Source: Carnobacterium inhibens subsp. inhibens DSM 13024
Lineage (GTDB): Bacteria; Bacillota; Bacilli; Lactobacillales; Carnobacteriaceae
NCBI RefSeq assembly: GCF_000746825.1
Contig: NZ_JQIV01000006.1
Coordinates: 1,542,784-1,606,783, forward strand
Length of the DNA stretch: 64,000 bases
Reading direction: 5' to 3'
Both the position numbers and the translations under genes were made by a program. Shown here in pieces: positions 54,245 to 63,415 of this stretch. The notes under the pieces are model-generated. The model did no database searches and was not told the DNA's origin. It was given only the letters and a program-made list of their open reading frames with translations. Position 1 is the first letter of the stretch; each line of letters begins with the position of its first letter.

Positions 54245-55102
54245 TTATTTGCATTCCAATGCTAACTGAAGACATCCCACGATACCTGCATTATCTTCTA
54301 AAATTGGCGGAACGATATAGGTATCTAAATCTGGCACAGAGAGATAATCGTTCATAAGTTCTCTAAAACGATTTTTAATTAAAGGAAAGAGTTGCTTCTG
54401 TTTCATTACTCCTCCACCTAAAATAATACGCTCTGGTCTTAGTATTAGACTGTAATTAATCAGAGCTTGCGCTATATAATCAGCTTCAATTTGCCAAACC
54501 TCTTTTTTATCAGCTAATTCGTAGCCTTTTTCCCCATATCTCTTTTCAATAGCTGGACCTGATGCCATACCTTCAAAGCAATCGCTATGGTACGGACAAT
54601 TACCATTGAACTTATCTTTTTTATGTTTTTTTATCCCAATATGTCCCATCTCAGGGTGACCAAATCCTGAAAGGATTTCTCCGTTGACGATTGCTCCAGC
54701 ACCAATTCCAGTGCCAATCGTTAGATAGATACAACTTTCTAATCCCTTTGCGCTACCATGCTTCCATTCACCGTATGCAGCTGCATTTACATCTGTTGTC
54801 AACTGAATAGGAACGTCTATTTCTTTTTTTATTGCCGGTAAAAGCTTGAAATTTTCCCAGCCTTTTTTTGGCGTTGAAGTGAGACTACCATATAGTTCAG
54901 AATTTTTATTTATCTCAATCGGGCCAAAAGAACCAATTCCAAGAGCAGCTAATTTATATGGTTCAAAAAAATCAAAAACTTTCTTTAGTGTATCTTTGGG
55001 ATTTGTTGTTTCTATACTTTTTTTTGCAATTATTTCTAAACTTTCGTCCGAAACAGCACAAATAAATTTTGTGCCTCCCGCTTCAATACCTCCATAATTC
55101 AA
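54245..55102 (-). CDS. scrK: ROK-family fructokinase
   Basis: 285 aa. EAGGTKFICAV (ATP site), TIGTGIGAGAIVNG, and the zinc site GHPEMGHIG with later CPYHSDC give His-Cys-His-Cys. It phosphorylates the fructose freed by the two GH32 enzymes. The start is TTG (55102), 7 nt after AGGAGG. It is the last gene of the sus-like operon. Confidence 0.92.
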   Translation of the reverse strand: MNYGGIEAGGTKFICAVSDESLEIIAKKSIETTNPKDTLKKVFDFFEPYKLAALGIGSFGPIEINKNSELYGSLTSTPKKGWENFKLLPAIKKEIDVPIQLTTDVNAAAYGEWKHGSAKGLESCIYLTIGTGIGAGAIVNGEILSGFGHPEMGHIGIKKHKKDKFNGNCPYHSDCFEGMASGPAIEKRYGEKGYELADKKEVWQIEADYIAQALINYSLILRPERIILGGGVMKQKQLFPLIKNRFRELMNDYLSVPDLDTYIVPPILEDNAGIVGCLQLALECK

Positions 55103-55132
55103 TGATAATCCTCCTTTAGTATTTTGAATGCC

Positions 55133-56632
55133 CTACTCACCAACATGAATTGACGAGTGCTGTAATTCCTTGATCGTCACTTTTCCATTCACGCCAATAG
55201 CATATTCATGGACTGCTTTTAGTGGGAAAATAGTCATGGACATAACCTCACGTCCGCCGTTGATAAATACTTCTATTGAAGATTTATCAATAAAAATATC
55301 CAATTGAAGTTGATTATCGATAAGTGGAATACTTACGGTTCTTTTTACCAAAGTAGAATCTTCAGAACCTAAAATAGGCGATCCTATATATTCTCTACTT
55401 AACTCCATTACACCTTCTTCTACTTGAAAAAGTAAAACAGCTTTTTCATCTTCATTTTTGGGTAATTCAATAAAAAAAGTTTTAGCGTTCTCTAAATTAG
55501 CCTGTAATTGAATACGCAGACTCGGTTCCGAAAAGGAATCGACTGTTTTTGTTTCATTCTCTAAATATATATCATGATATTCTTTTTCAACTGTTTGATA
55601 ATGATTAATTTCGTTGATTGCCTTTTGAATTAACTGTTCATTTTTGATTTCTAATACTCGTGGAAGTGTCATAGCACCAGCCCAACCATGTCTTTCAACA
55701 TGTGTTGGCTGCGTTCTTCCCCACATCTGCATCCATGCTATCATGATACGGTTTCCGTTAGCATCTTGTAATGTCTGGGGAGCATAAAAATCAAGACCAT
55801 GATCTATTTCTTGTAAAGTTGATTTTACAAATTTACCAGTGTTCCAATCTACTCTTCCAACCATCACTATGGAGGAACTTGTATTGTGGAAATCATGACC
55901 CTTTCTAGGCATTTGGATAGGAGAAAGGATTAGAACATCATGCCCATTTAATTCAAATAAATCAGGGCATTCCCACATAACACCATGTTCCTCTTGGCCT
56001 TCAAGTAGGATTGATTTAAATTCCCAGTTGATCAAATCAAGCGATTTGTACAATAAAACTTGCCCTGTTTCTTGTTTTGTCTTTGATACAATCACGCTAT
56101 AATAAATACCGTTCCTTTCAAACACTTTTGGATCTCTGAAATCTTCTTGGACTGCATTTATCGGTAAGGAAGATGTATCAATAATAGGATTTTGCTTTAA
56201 TTTTTCAAAATTTATTCCATCTTTTGATACGGCTATACATTGTACTTGTTGTGTCTTATTTTCCGTTTCTACATGCATGATACCTGTATACATAAGATAA
56301 AGATTTCCATCTTTCTCAATGGCACTTCCTGAAAAGCACCCACCTGCATCTGCAGGTGTATCAGGTGCTAGAGCAACCGGAAGATGTTCCCAATTTATCA
56401 TGTCTTTACTTTTTGCGTGTCCCCAGTGCATGGGACCCCATTCCGAATTATATGGATGAAATTGATAGAATAAATGATATTCGCCTTTATAAAAAACAAA
56501 TCCATTAGGATCATTTATCCATCCTGTAGGTGCTGCGAAATGATAATTTAGACGGTAATCTTGTACGACCTTATCTTTATTCTCTTCTATAAAGGAATTT
56601 GCCTTCAAAAGTGTGTAATTGTTCATTGTCAT
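55133..56632 (-). CDS. susH: GH32 fructosidase/sucrose hydrolase (SusH-like)
   Basis: 499 aa, no signal peptide. INDPNG (nucleophile Asp41), DFRDPKVF and WECPDLF are the three GH32 sites. It follows an ABC transporter for which the imported sugar would not be phosphorylated, so it probably cuts free sucrose or short fructo-oligosaccharides. Gene order matches the pneumococcal sus locus (susR-T1-T2-X-H). It differs from scrB in sequence. Confidence 0.88.
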   Translation of the reverse strand: MTMNNYTLLKANSFIEENKDKVVQDYRLNYHFAAPTGWINDPNGFVFYKGEYHLFYQFHPYNSEWGPMHWGHAKSKDMINWEHLPVALAPDTPADAGGCFSGSAIEKDGNLYLMYTGIMHVETENKTQQVQCIAVSKDGINFEKLKQNPIIDTSSLPINAVQEDFRDPKVFERNGIYYSVIVSKTKQETGQVLLYKSLDLINWEFKSILLEGQEEHGVMWECPDLFELNGHDVLILSPIQMPRKGHDFHNTSSSIVMVGRVDWNTGKFVKSTLQEIDHGLDFYAPQTLQDANGNRIMIAWMQMWGRTQPTHVERHGWAGAMTLPRVLEIKNEQLIQKAINEINHYQTVEKEYHDIYLENETKTVDSFSEPSLRIQLQANLENAKTFFIELPKNEDEKAVLLFQVEEGVMELSREYIGSPILGSEDSTLVKRTVSIPLIDNQLQLDIFIDKSSIEVFINGGREVMSMTIFPLKAVHEYAIGVNGKVTIKELQHSSIHVGE

Positions 56633-56644
56633 TTATTTCCCCTC

Positions 56645-58252
56645 TTATTCTTTAAAAGTATCGTAACCTTCTTGTTTAATTTCTAACCATTCTGATAAGC
56701 CAAAACTTTCTAATTCTTTCAAATAATCTTCCCATTCTGTATCAATATTTCCATTTATAATCCATTCTGCTCGTTTTCGATTCAGATATGGTAGCATGTC
56801 TGCGTCAATTTTTGCTATACGATCTGCATTTTCAAGCGTTAGAAATACTCTTGGATAAATAAAATCATTCGTAACATAAGGTACAAAGTTTTCTTTTAGT
56901 ATTTCTAATCGCCATCTTGCATCCTCTGGCATGGTCGTGACGGTTCCATAATAATCGTTTAAAATTGCCAACGGACCTGAAGCTTCTGTTTTTTGTCTTA
57001 ATTCTCCCGGAGAAGTTCCAGTTAATGGTAAATGTTTCAACATGTTTGTTTCCTCGTCTAATTCAAAAATATTCTGGCTATCTTCTGCTCCATAAGTTCC
57101 CCAGTTATTTTGAACGGATTGAGACGGTTCATACATAGCATCTATCCACTTTGCCGTTAACTCAAGATTTTTATTTTCACTTGTGATAACAAAACGGTCA
57201 CGACTAAAACCCATCCCATTAGTTCTTGTTATATGTTTTTCTCCGGTTGGTCCTGATAGTACTGGTAATAAATCGTAAGTATCATTATCTCCTGTAACAT
57301 TTGCCTTATCCCAAGTAAAGTAAACACCATAACGTGCTTCTTTTCCTTTGGCAATATATCCATTCCAGTCATGCTCAAAAGCTTCTGTATCAATTAAACC
57401 TTTTTGGTACATATCATTAAAGTAATGAATGGCTTCTTTATATTCTGGATTGTCTGCTGTAAAGTCAACCTTACCATCATTTCCCACTACAAGGTGGTCA
57501 TCATTGTCCCCGATACCAAAAGCAGAAAATAGTAATTTCATATCCTCGTTGCCCCCATTATCAATAAAAGATAATGGAATTTCATCTGCTTCTCCATTAC
57601 CATTTGGATCCTGAGTTTTAAAAGCTTCTAAAACAGTTATCAGTTCATCCGTTGTTTGTGGCATTTCTAATCCTAGATTGTTTAACCAGTCCACATTGAT
57701 CCATGCCATATCATTTACAGTATGAATCGATTCTTTATCGCTTCCTAATTCTTCAATCCAAGGAAAGGAGTACATATTTCCATCTGGAGCTGTTGCAAGA
57801 GCTTTATACTCTGGGTTTTCTTCATAAATTTTCTTTAAATTTGGCATATACTGATCAACTAAATCATTTACAGGAATAACAATTCCATTTTTTGCCCAAG
57901 ATAAAAGATCATAATCACTAGCAGCGGCATTAAAAATGCCATCTGGTAAGGATCCACTTGCAATATCTAAATTCCTTTTTTCTGCAAAATCTGATTGGTA
58001 GTTTGTCCAATCGATGTGAACGCCCGTCTTTTCTTCAAGTCTTTGGAATACCAACTTGTCATTAGGATCTGCTGGTGCTAATGGCGAACTTTGTGTTAAA
58101 AATTTTAACGAAACCTCTTCTTTTAATGGGAAAGTAACATTTGATAGTTCATAATCTTCCGTAAAAGCTTCATCTGTTGAACCACATGCACTTAGTAACA
58201 TGATTGTTAATCCTGATAGTAGTAATAAATTCCTCGCTTTTTTCTTACGCAT
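56645..58252 (-). CDS. susX: Sugar-binding lipoprotein of ABC transporter (SusX-like)
   Basis: 535 aa. Lipobox LLSAC with Cys23; mature part is a large type of extracellular solute-binding protein. A loop DPNGNGEADEIP resembles the calcium-binding loops of such proteins. It would capture sucrose or fructo-oligosaccharides outside the cell and pass them to SusT1/T2. Confidence 0.9.
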   Translation of the reverse strand: MRKKKARNLLLLSGLTIMLLSACGSTDEAFTEDYELSNVTFPLKEEVSLKFLTQSSPLAPADPNDKLVFQRLEEKTGVHIDWTNYQSDFAEKRNLDIASGSLPDGIFNAAASDYDLLSWAKNGIVIPVNDLVDQYMPNLKKIYEENPEYKALATAPDGNMYSFPWIEELGSDKESIHTVNDMAWINVDWLNNLGLEMPQTTDELITVLEAFKTQDPNGNGEADEIPLSFIDNGGNEDMKLLFSAFGIGDNDDHLVVGNDGKVDFTADNPEYKEAIHYFNDMYQKGLIDTEAFEHDWNGYIAKGKEARYGVYFTWDKANVTGDNDTYDLLPVLSGPTGEKHITRTNGMGFSRDRFVITSENKNLELTAKWIDAMYEPSQSVQNNWGTYGAEDSQNIFELDEETNMLKHLPLTGTSPGELRQKTEASGPLAILNDYYGTVTTMPEDARWRLEILKENFVPYVTNDFIYPRVFLTLENADRIAKIDADMLPYLNRKRAEWIINGNIDTEWEDYLKELESFGLSEWLEIKQEGYDTFKE

Positions 58253-58276
58253 TTTTTATTCCTCCATTATCTTTTT

Positions 58277-59158
58277 TTATCCTTTTACAGATCCTACCAA
58301 TGTACCTTTATCAAAATATTTTTGGAAAAACGGATACATAATAAGTAACGGTAAACTTGAAATAACAATAGTTGCATACTTAATTAGTTCGGCTATTTCT
58401 TTGATGGCAGCCATTTCTGTTTGGGCGCCTACCATATTTTGCGAAGGTTCATTTTGAATTAATATTTTACGTAATACCATTTGTAGAGGTTCTAGTTTAG
58501 GATCTTGTAAATAAATCATAGCTTCAAAATAGGAGTTCCATTGACCCACAAAAGCGTATAAAAATAGGACGAAAATAATGGGTTTTGCTATTGGTAACAT
58601 AATTTTAAAAAGAATGTGAAACTCATTTGCACCATCCATTACTGCTGCTTCAGATAATTCTTTTGGAATACCTTGAAAATAAGTTTTTGCCAGAATGATA
58701 TTAAATACATTCACTGCTCCAGGAATAATTAATGCCCAAACCGTATTGATCATATTCATATTTTTTAGTAACAAGTAAGTTGGTACTAAACCACCACCAA
58801 AAAACATTGTAATAATCAAAAAAGTCATAATTGGTCCTTTTCCAACTAAGTTTGCTTTAGAGAGCGGATATGCTGTAATCATGGTAATAAAAACGGTCAA
58901 AACACTAAAGGTAACTGAGTAAAAAATTGAATTTAAAAATCCTCTTAAAATAGAGCCATCTGCAAATACTCTTTCATAACCCGTTAACGTCCAATCTTTT
59001 GGATTAAAACTTATACCTTTATTTAACAATGTTGTTGGATCCATGAATGATGCTACCAACACGTAAATTAATGGTAATAAAGTAATTACAACTAAAAAAC
59101 CTATGATAATTCGATTAACAATCAACATTCGTTTATCGAATTCTGTATAATTTAACAT
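58277..59158 (-). CDS. susT2: ABC sugar transporter permease (SusT2-like)
   Basis: 293 aa with six helices. The EAA loop reads ELSEAAVMDGANEFHILFKIMLPIA (quoted in part: EAAVMDGANEFHILFKI), which contacts the ATPase. It belongs to the LplC/YtcP-like group of carbohydrate permeases. It lies 24 bp before susX. Confidence 0.92.
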   Translation of the reverse strand: MLNYTEFDKRMLIVNRIIIGFLVVITLLPLIYVLVASFMDPTTLLNKGISFNPKDWTLTGYERVFADGSILRGFLNSIFYSVTFSVLTVFITMITAYPLSKANLVGKGPIMTFLIITMFFGGGLVPTYLLLKNMNMINTVWALIIPGAVNVFNIILAKTYFQGIPKELSEAAVMDGANEFHILFKIMLPIAKPIIFVLFLYAFVGQWNSYFEAMIYLQDPKLEPLQMVLRKILIQNEPSQNMVGAQTEMAAIKEIAELIKYATIVISSLPLLIMYPFFQKYFDKGTLVGSVKG

Positions 59159-59170
59159 CGATCTCGCCTC

Positions 59171-60112
59171 CTATAATCCTTTTCCATCATTTAATTTTTT
59201 AACAACTGTATTTGCACCAATCAATAAAATAATATTTATTAAGGAATTAAAAAGTCCAACAGCTGTTGAATATCCATAATTACCTTGTTGCAAACCAACT
59301 TTATATACATAGGTCGAAATTATCTCTGATGTTGGTAAATTTAAGGACGTTTGCATAAGGTAGGCTTTTTCGTATCCCACACTCATTATTCCCCCTGCTG
59401 CAAGAATAAAATTGATTACCATTACTGGTTTGATAGTTGGAATATCAACATGCCAAATTTTCTGGAAAATATTTGCTCCATCTATTCCAGCTGCATCCAA
59501 TAAATCAGTATCAACATTTGCTAAGGCAGAAGTATAAAGAATTGAAGACCATCCCATTGCTTGCCATACGCCTGAGAAAACATACAATGGTCTAAAGAAA
59601 TCCGGATTTTGCAAAAATTTTATATTTTCTCCCGTAATACTATTAAAAATAATATTAATTGGCCCGTTGGCGCTAAACAATATAAATATAATCCCTACGA
59701 TAACTACAACTGAAATAAAATTTGGAGCATATAAGATTAATTGAATTCTTTTTTTCCACTTTTTGCTCATAATCTGGTTTAAAGAAAGCGCTAATATAAT
59801 TGGCGGAAAAAAACCAAGTATTAAACCATAAAAACTTAATTTCAATGTATTTTCAAGCAAAACACTAAAGTTTGGTGAGTTAAAAAAAGAAATAAAATGA
59901 TCAAAACCCACCCACGGACTAGCTAAAATACCTTTTAACGGATTATAGTCTTTAAAAGCAAGTAATACTCCATACATTGGAAAATATTTAAAAATAAGTG
60001 TTAATAATAACCCAGGCATTAACAGCACATATAGAAGTTTATTATTTTTTATATATTGCCATTTTTTATTTACTCTCTCCTTTTTTCCAGCTTTCAAAAT
60101 TGCATTTTCCAT
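59171..60112 (-). CDS. susT1: ABC sugar transporter permease (SusT1-like)
   Basis: 313 aa, six helices after a basic N-terminus, EAA loop with LLDAAGIDGANIFQKIWHV. It belongs to the LplB-like group. It is the first gene of the operon, with two operators upstream. No ATPase gene is present; a shared MsmX/MsmK-type ATPase is expected elsewhere. Confidence 0.92.
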   Translation of the reverse strand: MENAILKAGKKERVNKKWQYIKNNKLLYVLLMPGLLLTLIFKYFPMYGVLLAFKDYNPLKGILASPWVGFDHFISFFNSPNFSVLLENTLKLSFYGLILGFFPPIILALSLNQIMSKKWKKRIQLILYAPNFISVVVIVGIIFILFSANGPINIIFNSITGENIKFLQNPDFFRPLYVFSGVWQAMGWSSILYTSALANVDTDLLDAAGIDGANIFQKIWHVDIPTIKPVMVINFILAAGGIMSVGYEKAYLMQTSLNLPTSEIISTYVYKVGLQQGNYGYSTAVGLFNSLINIILLIGANTVVKKLNDGKGL

Positions 60113-60128
60113 TATACTTCCCCCTTTT

Positions 60129-60195
60129 TTGAAACGTTTCCAATTTGATGAAAAATAATATCAGAAACATTTACAATTTATTGAAACGTTTCCAA
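60129..60195 (-). promoter_or_regulatory. sus promoter with two identical LacI-type operators
   Basis: TTGAAACGTTTCCAA occurs at 60129-60143 and 60181-60195. Between them is an extended -10 (TGATATTAT; hexamer 60155-60160). The sites lie near +5 to +19 and -33 to -47, a layout suited to repression by SusR, possibly with looping. Confidence 0.85.
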
Positions 60196-60259
60196 TATTT
60201 TTTAAAAAACAAAAATTTAGTTTTAACACCTATTAAATTAACATAGTAAGCGCTATCTG

Positions 60260-61237
60260 TCAATCTTTTATTTTTGTTGTGTCTCCTTGTATGTATGTTA
60301 CTGGAAGAACAATTCTTTTTTCTACAGGTAAATGATTGATTGTTTTTAAAAGCGATTGCACTGACTGTACAGCCATTTCTTCAACAGGTTGTTTTATTGT
60401 AGACATAATAACTTGTCTATCTTTTGATAATTTAATACCGTCACAACCTATAATTTGAATATCATCTGGCACTTTTTTACCTAGATTTTCTAAACACTGT
60501 TTTACATCTAACCCCATATAATCGTTGATTGTAAAAATGCCATCAATATCTGGATGAGCTAGTATAAATTCTTCGATTTTTTCTTCTAAACGGTCAATTG
60601 GTTCAGGAATTTCTAAACTTGAATAGTTGATTTTTTGTTCTTTTGCTTCTTTTAGAAAAGAACTAGCACGTTTTGTAATCTCAGATTCATAAACAGGAAT
60701 GCCCCCAATATAAGCTAAAGATTTGCATCCATTTTTTATTAACTGTGTTGCTGCTAATTTTCCAGCTTGTGCATTGTCTGATGTGACATATGTGACATCT
60801 TCTTTAAAATGACGGTCAATACTTACAAATGGCATGTTAGACTTAACATATTTATCAATATCACTATACGTAATACCGATAATACCATCCACTTTATTTT
60901 GCTGAACCATCTTAATATATTCCAATTCTTTCTTATAGTTATTTTCTGAATTACACAAAAGCAGTTTGTATCCATAATTTTCCAATGTTCTCTCTACATA
61001 ATAAGCAAACTCTGAGAAAAAGGGATGCCAAATTGAAGGTATGATCAAAGCGACTGAATTTGTTTTATTTAATTTTAATCCTCTAGCATACTCATTAGGC
61101 TGATAATCCAGCTCTTTAATTGCATACTCAACTTTTACTTTCGTACTTTCTTTTAAAGAATCCGGATTATTTACATACCTAGATACTGTACCTACTCCAA
61201 CTCCTGCCAAATTTGCAACATCTTTCATTGTAGCCAT
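60260..61237 (-). CDS. susR: LacI-family regulator of the sus operon
   Basis: 325 aa. HTH KDVANLAGVGVGTVSRYVN, effector domain with LIIPSIWHPFFSEFAYYVE. It is a relative of the scrR product at 49636. It lies upstream of the ABC genes on the same strand and probably binds the two sites at 60129-60195. Confidence 0.88.
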   Translation of the reverse strand: MATMKDVANLAGVGVGTVSRYVNNPDSLKESTKVKVEYAIKELDYQPNEYARGLKLNKTNSVALIIPSIWHPFFSEFAYYVERTLENYGYKLLLCNSENNYKKELEYIKMVQQNKVDGIIGITYSDIDKYVKSNMPFVSIDRHFKEDVTYVTSDNAQAGKLAATQLIKNGCKSLAYIGGIPVYESEITKRASSFLKEAKEQKINYSSLEIPEPIDRLEEKIEEFILAHPDIDGIFTINDYMGLDVKQCLENLGKKVPDDIQIIGCDGIKLSKDRQVIMSTIKQPVEEMAVQSVQSLLKTINHLPVEKRIVLPVTYIQGDTTKIKD

Positions 61238-61426
61238 TTTATCACCTCATTTTCATTATATGTCTTATCTTACCATCACTAAACTTGTATAAAATTTTTT
61301 TTATCTTTCTGAAGCTTCATCTGAAAATCAATATACATGACCGTCGCATAGATAAGTATATAGTAAATTTAACTTTTAATAAATCAGTGTCATACCTATT
61401 TTTTATAATAATGTACATTTTTTTCT

Positions 61427-61786
61427 TCACTGAGATTTCTCACCATATTTTTTTCCGAAATTTTCCATAACATCAATCACTGGAATAAATTCACGTCCTT
61501 TTGTGGTTAATGAATATTCCACGCGTGGAGGTACTTCTGGGAAAACTTCTCGGTTAATTAATCCATCTGCTTCTAATTCTCGCAATTGTTTTGTAAGGGA
61601 TCCTTGTGATATATCCCATAAAAAAGCTTTGATTTCACTGTAACGTCGTTCTTTAGTCTTTAAAAACCAAAGAATAATATACTTCCAACGTCCAGAAAGG
61701 ATATTTTGTGTATACGCAATGCCATAAACATCTCTATGTTCATTAATAAATTCTTTTTCAAATCCGTCCTTACATATTCTAGCCAT
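61427..61786 (-). CDS. HxlR-family regulator
   Basis: 119 aa from the ATG at 61786 (MARICKDGF). It is a winged helix with RWKYIILWFLKTKERRYSEI and SQGSLTKQLRELEADGLI. Cys5 sits where YodB-like regulators have their redox-sensing Cys. The longer frame to 61933 crosses the operator and is not used; the ribosome site is weak. It is divergent from a reductase gene, a common pair in thiol or quinone stress. Confidence 0.85.
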   Translation of the reverse strand: MARICKDGFEKEFINEHRDVYGIAYTQNILSGRWKYIILWFLKTKERRYSEIKAFLWDISQGSLTKQLRELEADGLINREVFPEVPPRVEYSLTTKGREFIPVIDVMENFGKKYGEKSQ

Positions 61787-61809
61787 ACTAACATTCCATT
61801 TCTTCTCTT

Positions 61810-61829
61810 TAGTACAAAAAATTGTACTA
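61810..61829. promoter_or_regulatory. HxlR operator palindrome
   Basis: TAGTACAA and TTGTACTA with a 4-nt AAAA centre form a perfect inverted repeat 24 bp upstream of the HxlR start. YodB/HxlR-type operators have this GTAC half-site form. Confidence 0.7.
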
Positions 61830-62029
61830 CGTCTTTTTTTATTGCCTACTTCTACTTTTAGAGTAATGCGTTTAGTATAGTATTTGTGATTAAAATAAGC
61901 AACTACCTCTTCATAACATTGATTTACACTCAAAAAAGTGTGTAGATAATTTTATGGTTGAGTAATTGAACTATTTTATAGATGTTATTAGATCGTAAGC
62001 GAAGAAAATTTATTTTAGGAGGAACACTA

Positions 62030-62752
62030 ATGAAAATTGGAATAATCGGTGCAGGACCAATAGGGACAACTATTGCTAAAAAATTGGTGAATAAAGGGCA
62101 TGATGTCAAAATCGCAGACACCCGTGGATTAGATAATATGGCAGGGAAAGAAATCTCAGGAACACCTGTGATTGTAGAAGATGTCATAAAAAATAGTGAT
62201 ACTCTTATTATTTCTCTCCCTTCTCATGTAATGCCAAGCATTCGCACCATTATCGATCAAGTTGATAAAGACGTAATTGTTGTAGATACGTCAAATTACT
62301 ATCCATTCAGAGACAGTAAAATTGAAGATATCGAGAATGGAATGGTCGAAAGTCTTTGGGTTTCAAAACAATTAGGTAGACCTGTCATTAAAGCTATCAG
62401 CAATCAATTAGCTTACACTTTGGAAAATAAAGGAACCCCAGAAGGTACTAGTGGACGTATCGCAATGACAGTTTCAGGTGATGACCACTTACAAAAACAA
62501 CTAGTCATGGGCTTAGTAAATGATTTAGGTTTTGATTCAGTAGATAGTGGCTCTTTAAGTGAGTCATGGAGACAACAACCTGGAAACCCTGCTTACTGCA
62601 CAGAATTAACAAAAGACGAGTTAATAGACGCCTTAAAAAAAGCAGATAAAGAAAAAGCACCCTTGTTAAGAGATAAAGTAATGGAAAACTTTTCACCTGA
62701 TTTCACTCACTCAGACATCGTAAACTTAAATAGAGAAATCTATAACTCATAA
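62030..62752 (+). CDS. NAD(P)-binding reductase of the F420-oxidoreductase family
   Basis: 240 aa. Rossmann start MKIGIIGAGPIGTTIAKKL; the fold matches the NADPH-dependent F420 reductase (F420_oxidored) group, which in Firmicutes acts on other substrates since they lack F420. The ATG at 62030 follows AGGAGG; the longer frame has no site. It is divergent from the HxlR gene, likely its regulator. Confidence 0.85.
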   Translation: MKIGIIGAGPIGTTIAKKLVNKGHDVKIADTRGLDNMAGKEISGTPVIVEDVIKNSDTLIISLPSHVMPSIRTIIDQVDKDVIVVDTSNYYPFRDSKIEDIENGMVESLWVSKQLGRPVIKAISNQLAYTLENKGTPEGTSGRIAMTVSGDDHLQKQLVMGLVNDLGFDSVDSGSLSESWRQQPGNPAYCTELTKDELIDALKKADKEKAPLLRDKVMENFSPDFTHSDIVNLNREIYNS

Positions 62753-62791
62753 GCTAGTCAAGTGAATAAGGTTTTAGTTTATAGCATGCTG

Positions 62792-62831
62792 TTGACACTT
62801 TAATTTTTTCGTTATATGATTAGCAAGCTAA
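62792..62831 (+). promoter_or_regulatory. marR promoter and operator
   Basis: TTGACA (62792-62797), 17 bp, TATGAT (62815-62820), then TTAGC-AA-GCTAA (62820-62831) overlapping the end of the -10. The same core recurs twice downstream of the gene. This implies autoregulation. Confidence 0.8.
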
Positions 62832-62850
62832 ATATATTTGGAGGTGCTAC

Positions 62851-63276
62851 ATGGAAGACAGTCTTGAGTGTCAAATTCGTGAGCTATTAGATAGAGTCTC
62901 ATTCCGTATGCGTCGCGATTATAGTGAAAGCCTAAGAGAAATTAATTTATATGTTGGTCAAGATAAATTACTTCATCGCTTATGGTCAGGGGATGGAATT
63001 ACACAAATGCAGCTATGCACCCACTTAAATTGTGAACCACCTACTGTAACGAATATGGTTAAATCACTAGAGGAAAATGGCTTCATCTACCGAGAACGTG
63101 ACCAAAAGGATTCAAGAGTTATGCGGATTTTCCTAACCGAAGAAGGAAAAGAGCTGAAAGAACCTATTAATGAAAGATGGACGAAGCAACAAGATAAGTT
63201 GCTTAAATCAACTTTACCAGAAGAACGTCTGCTATTAAGACGACTTTTGAAGCAAATGGAAAGTAACTTGTATTAG
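62851..63276 (+). CDS. MarR family regulator
   Basis: 141 aa. Winged helix with TQMQLCTHLNCEPPTVTNMVKSLEE and the wing RDQKDSRVMRIFLT. GGAGGTG precedes the ATG. It lies upstream of a broken luciferase-like monooxygenase gene whose promoter region holds two more copies of its likely operator. Confidence 0.9.
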   Translation: MEDSLECQIRELLDRVSFRMRRDYSESLREINLYVGQDKLLHRLWSGDGITQMQLCTHLNCEPPTVTNMVKSLEENGFIYRERDQKDSRVMRIFLTEEGKELKEPINERWTKQQDKLLKSTLPEERLLLRRLLKQMESNLY

Positions 63277-63279
63277 TTT

Positions 63280-63381
63280 CTTTTCACGAATATACTTAGC
63301 AAGCTAAATATATTCGTGAAAAGAAAAAACTCTTTACGTTACGAGTAAGTTTAGCAAAATACTTAGCTTGCTAAGTATTTT
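63280..63381. promoter_or_regulatory. Two palindromes with the MarR core upstream of the monooxygenase pseudogene
   Basis: Palindrome A (63280-63323) has 15-bp arms (CTTTTCACGAATATA and its complement) around TTAGCAAGCTAA, and may double as the marR terminator. Palindrome B (63356-63381) has 12-bp arms around TTAGCTTGCTAA. Both contain the TTAGC-N2-GCTAA core of the marR operator. Confidence 0.75.
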
Positions 63382-63415
63382 GTCTCGTATATTAATACCA
63401 AACGAGATTTTATTT

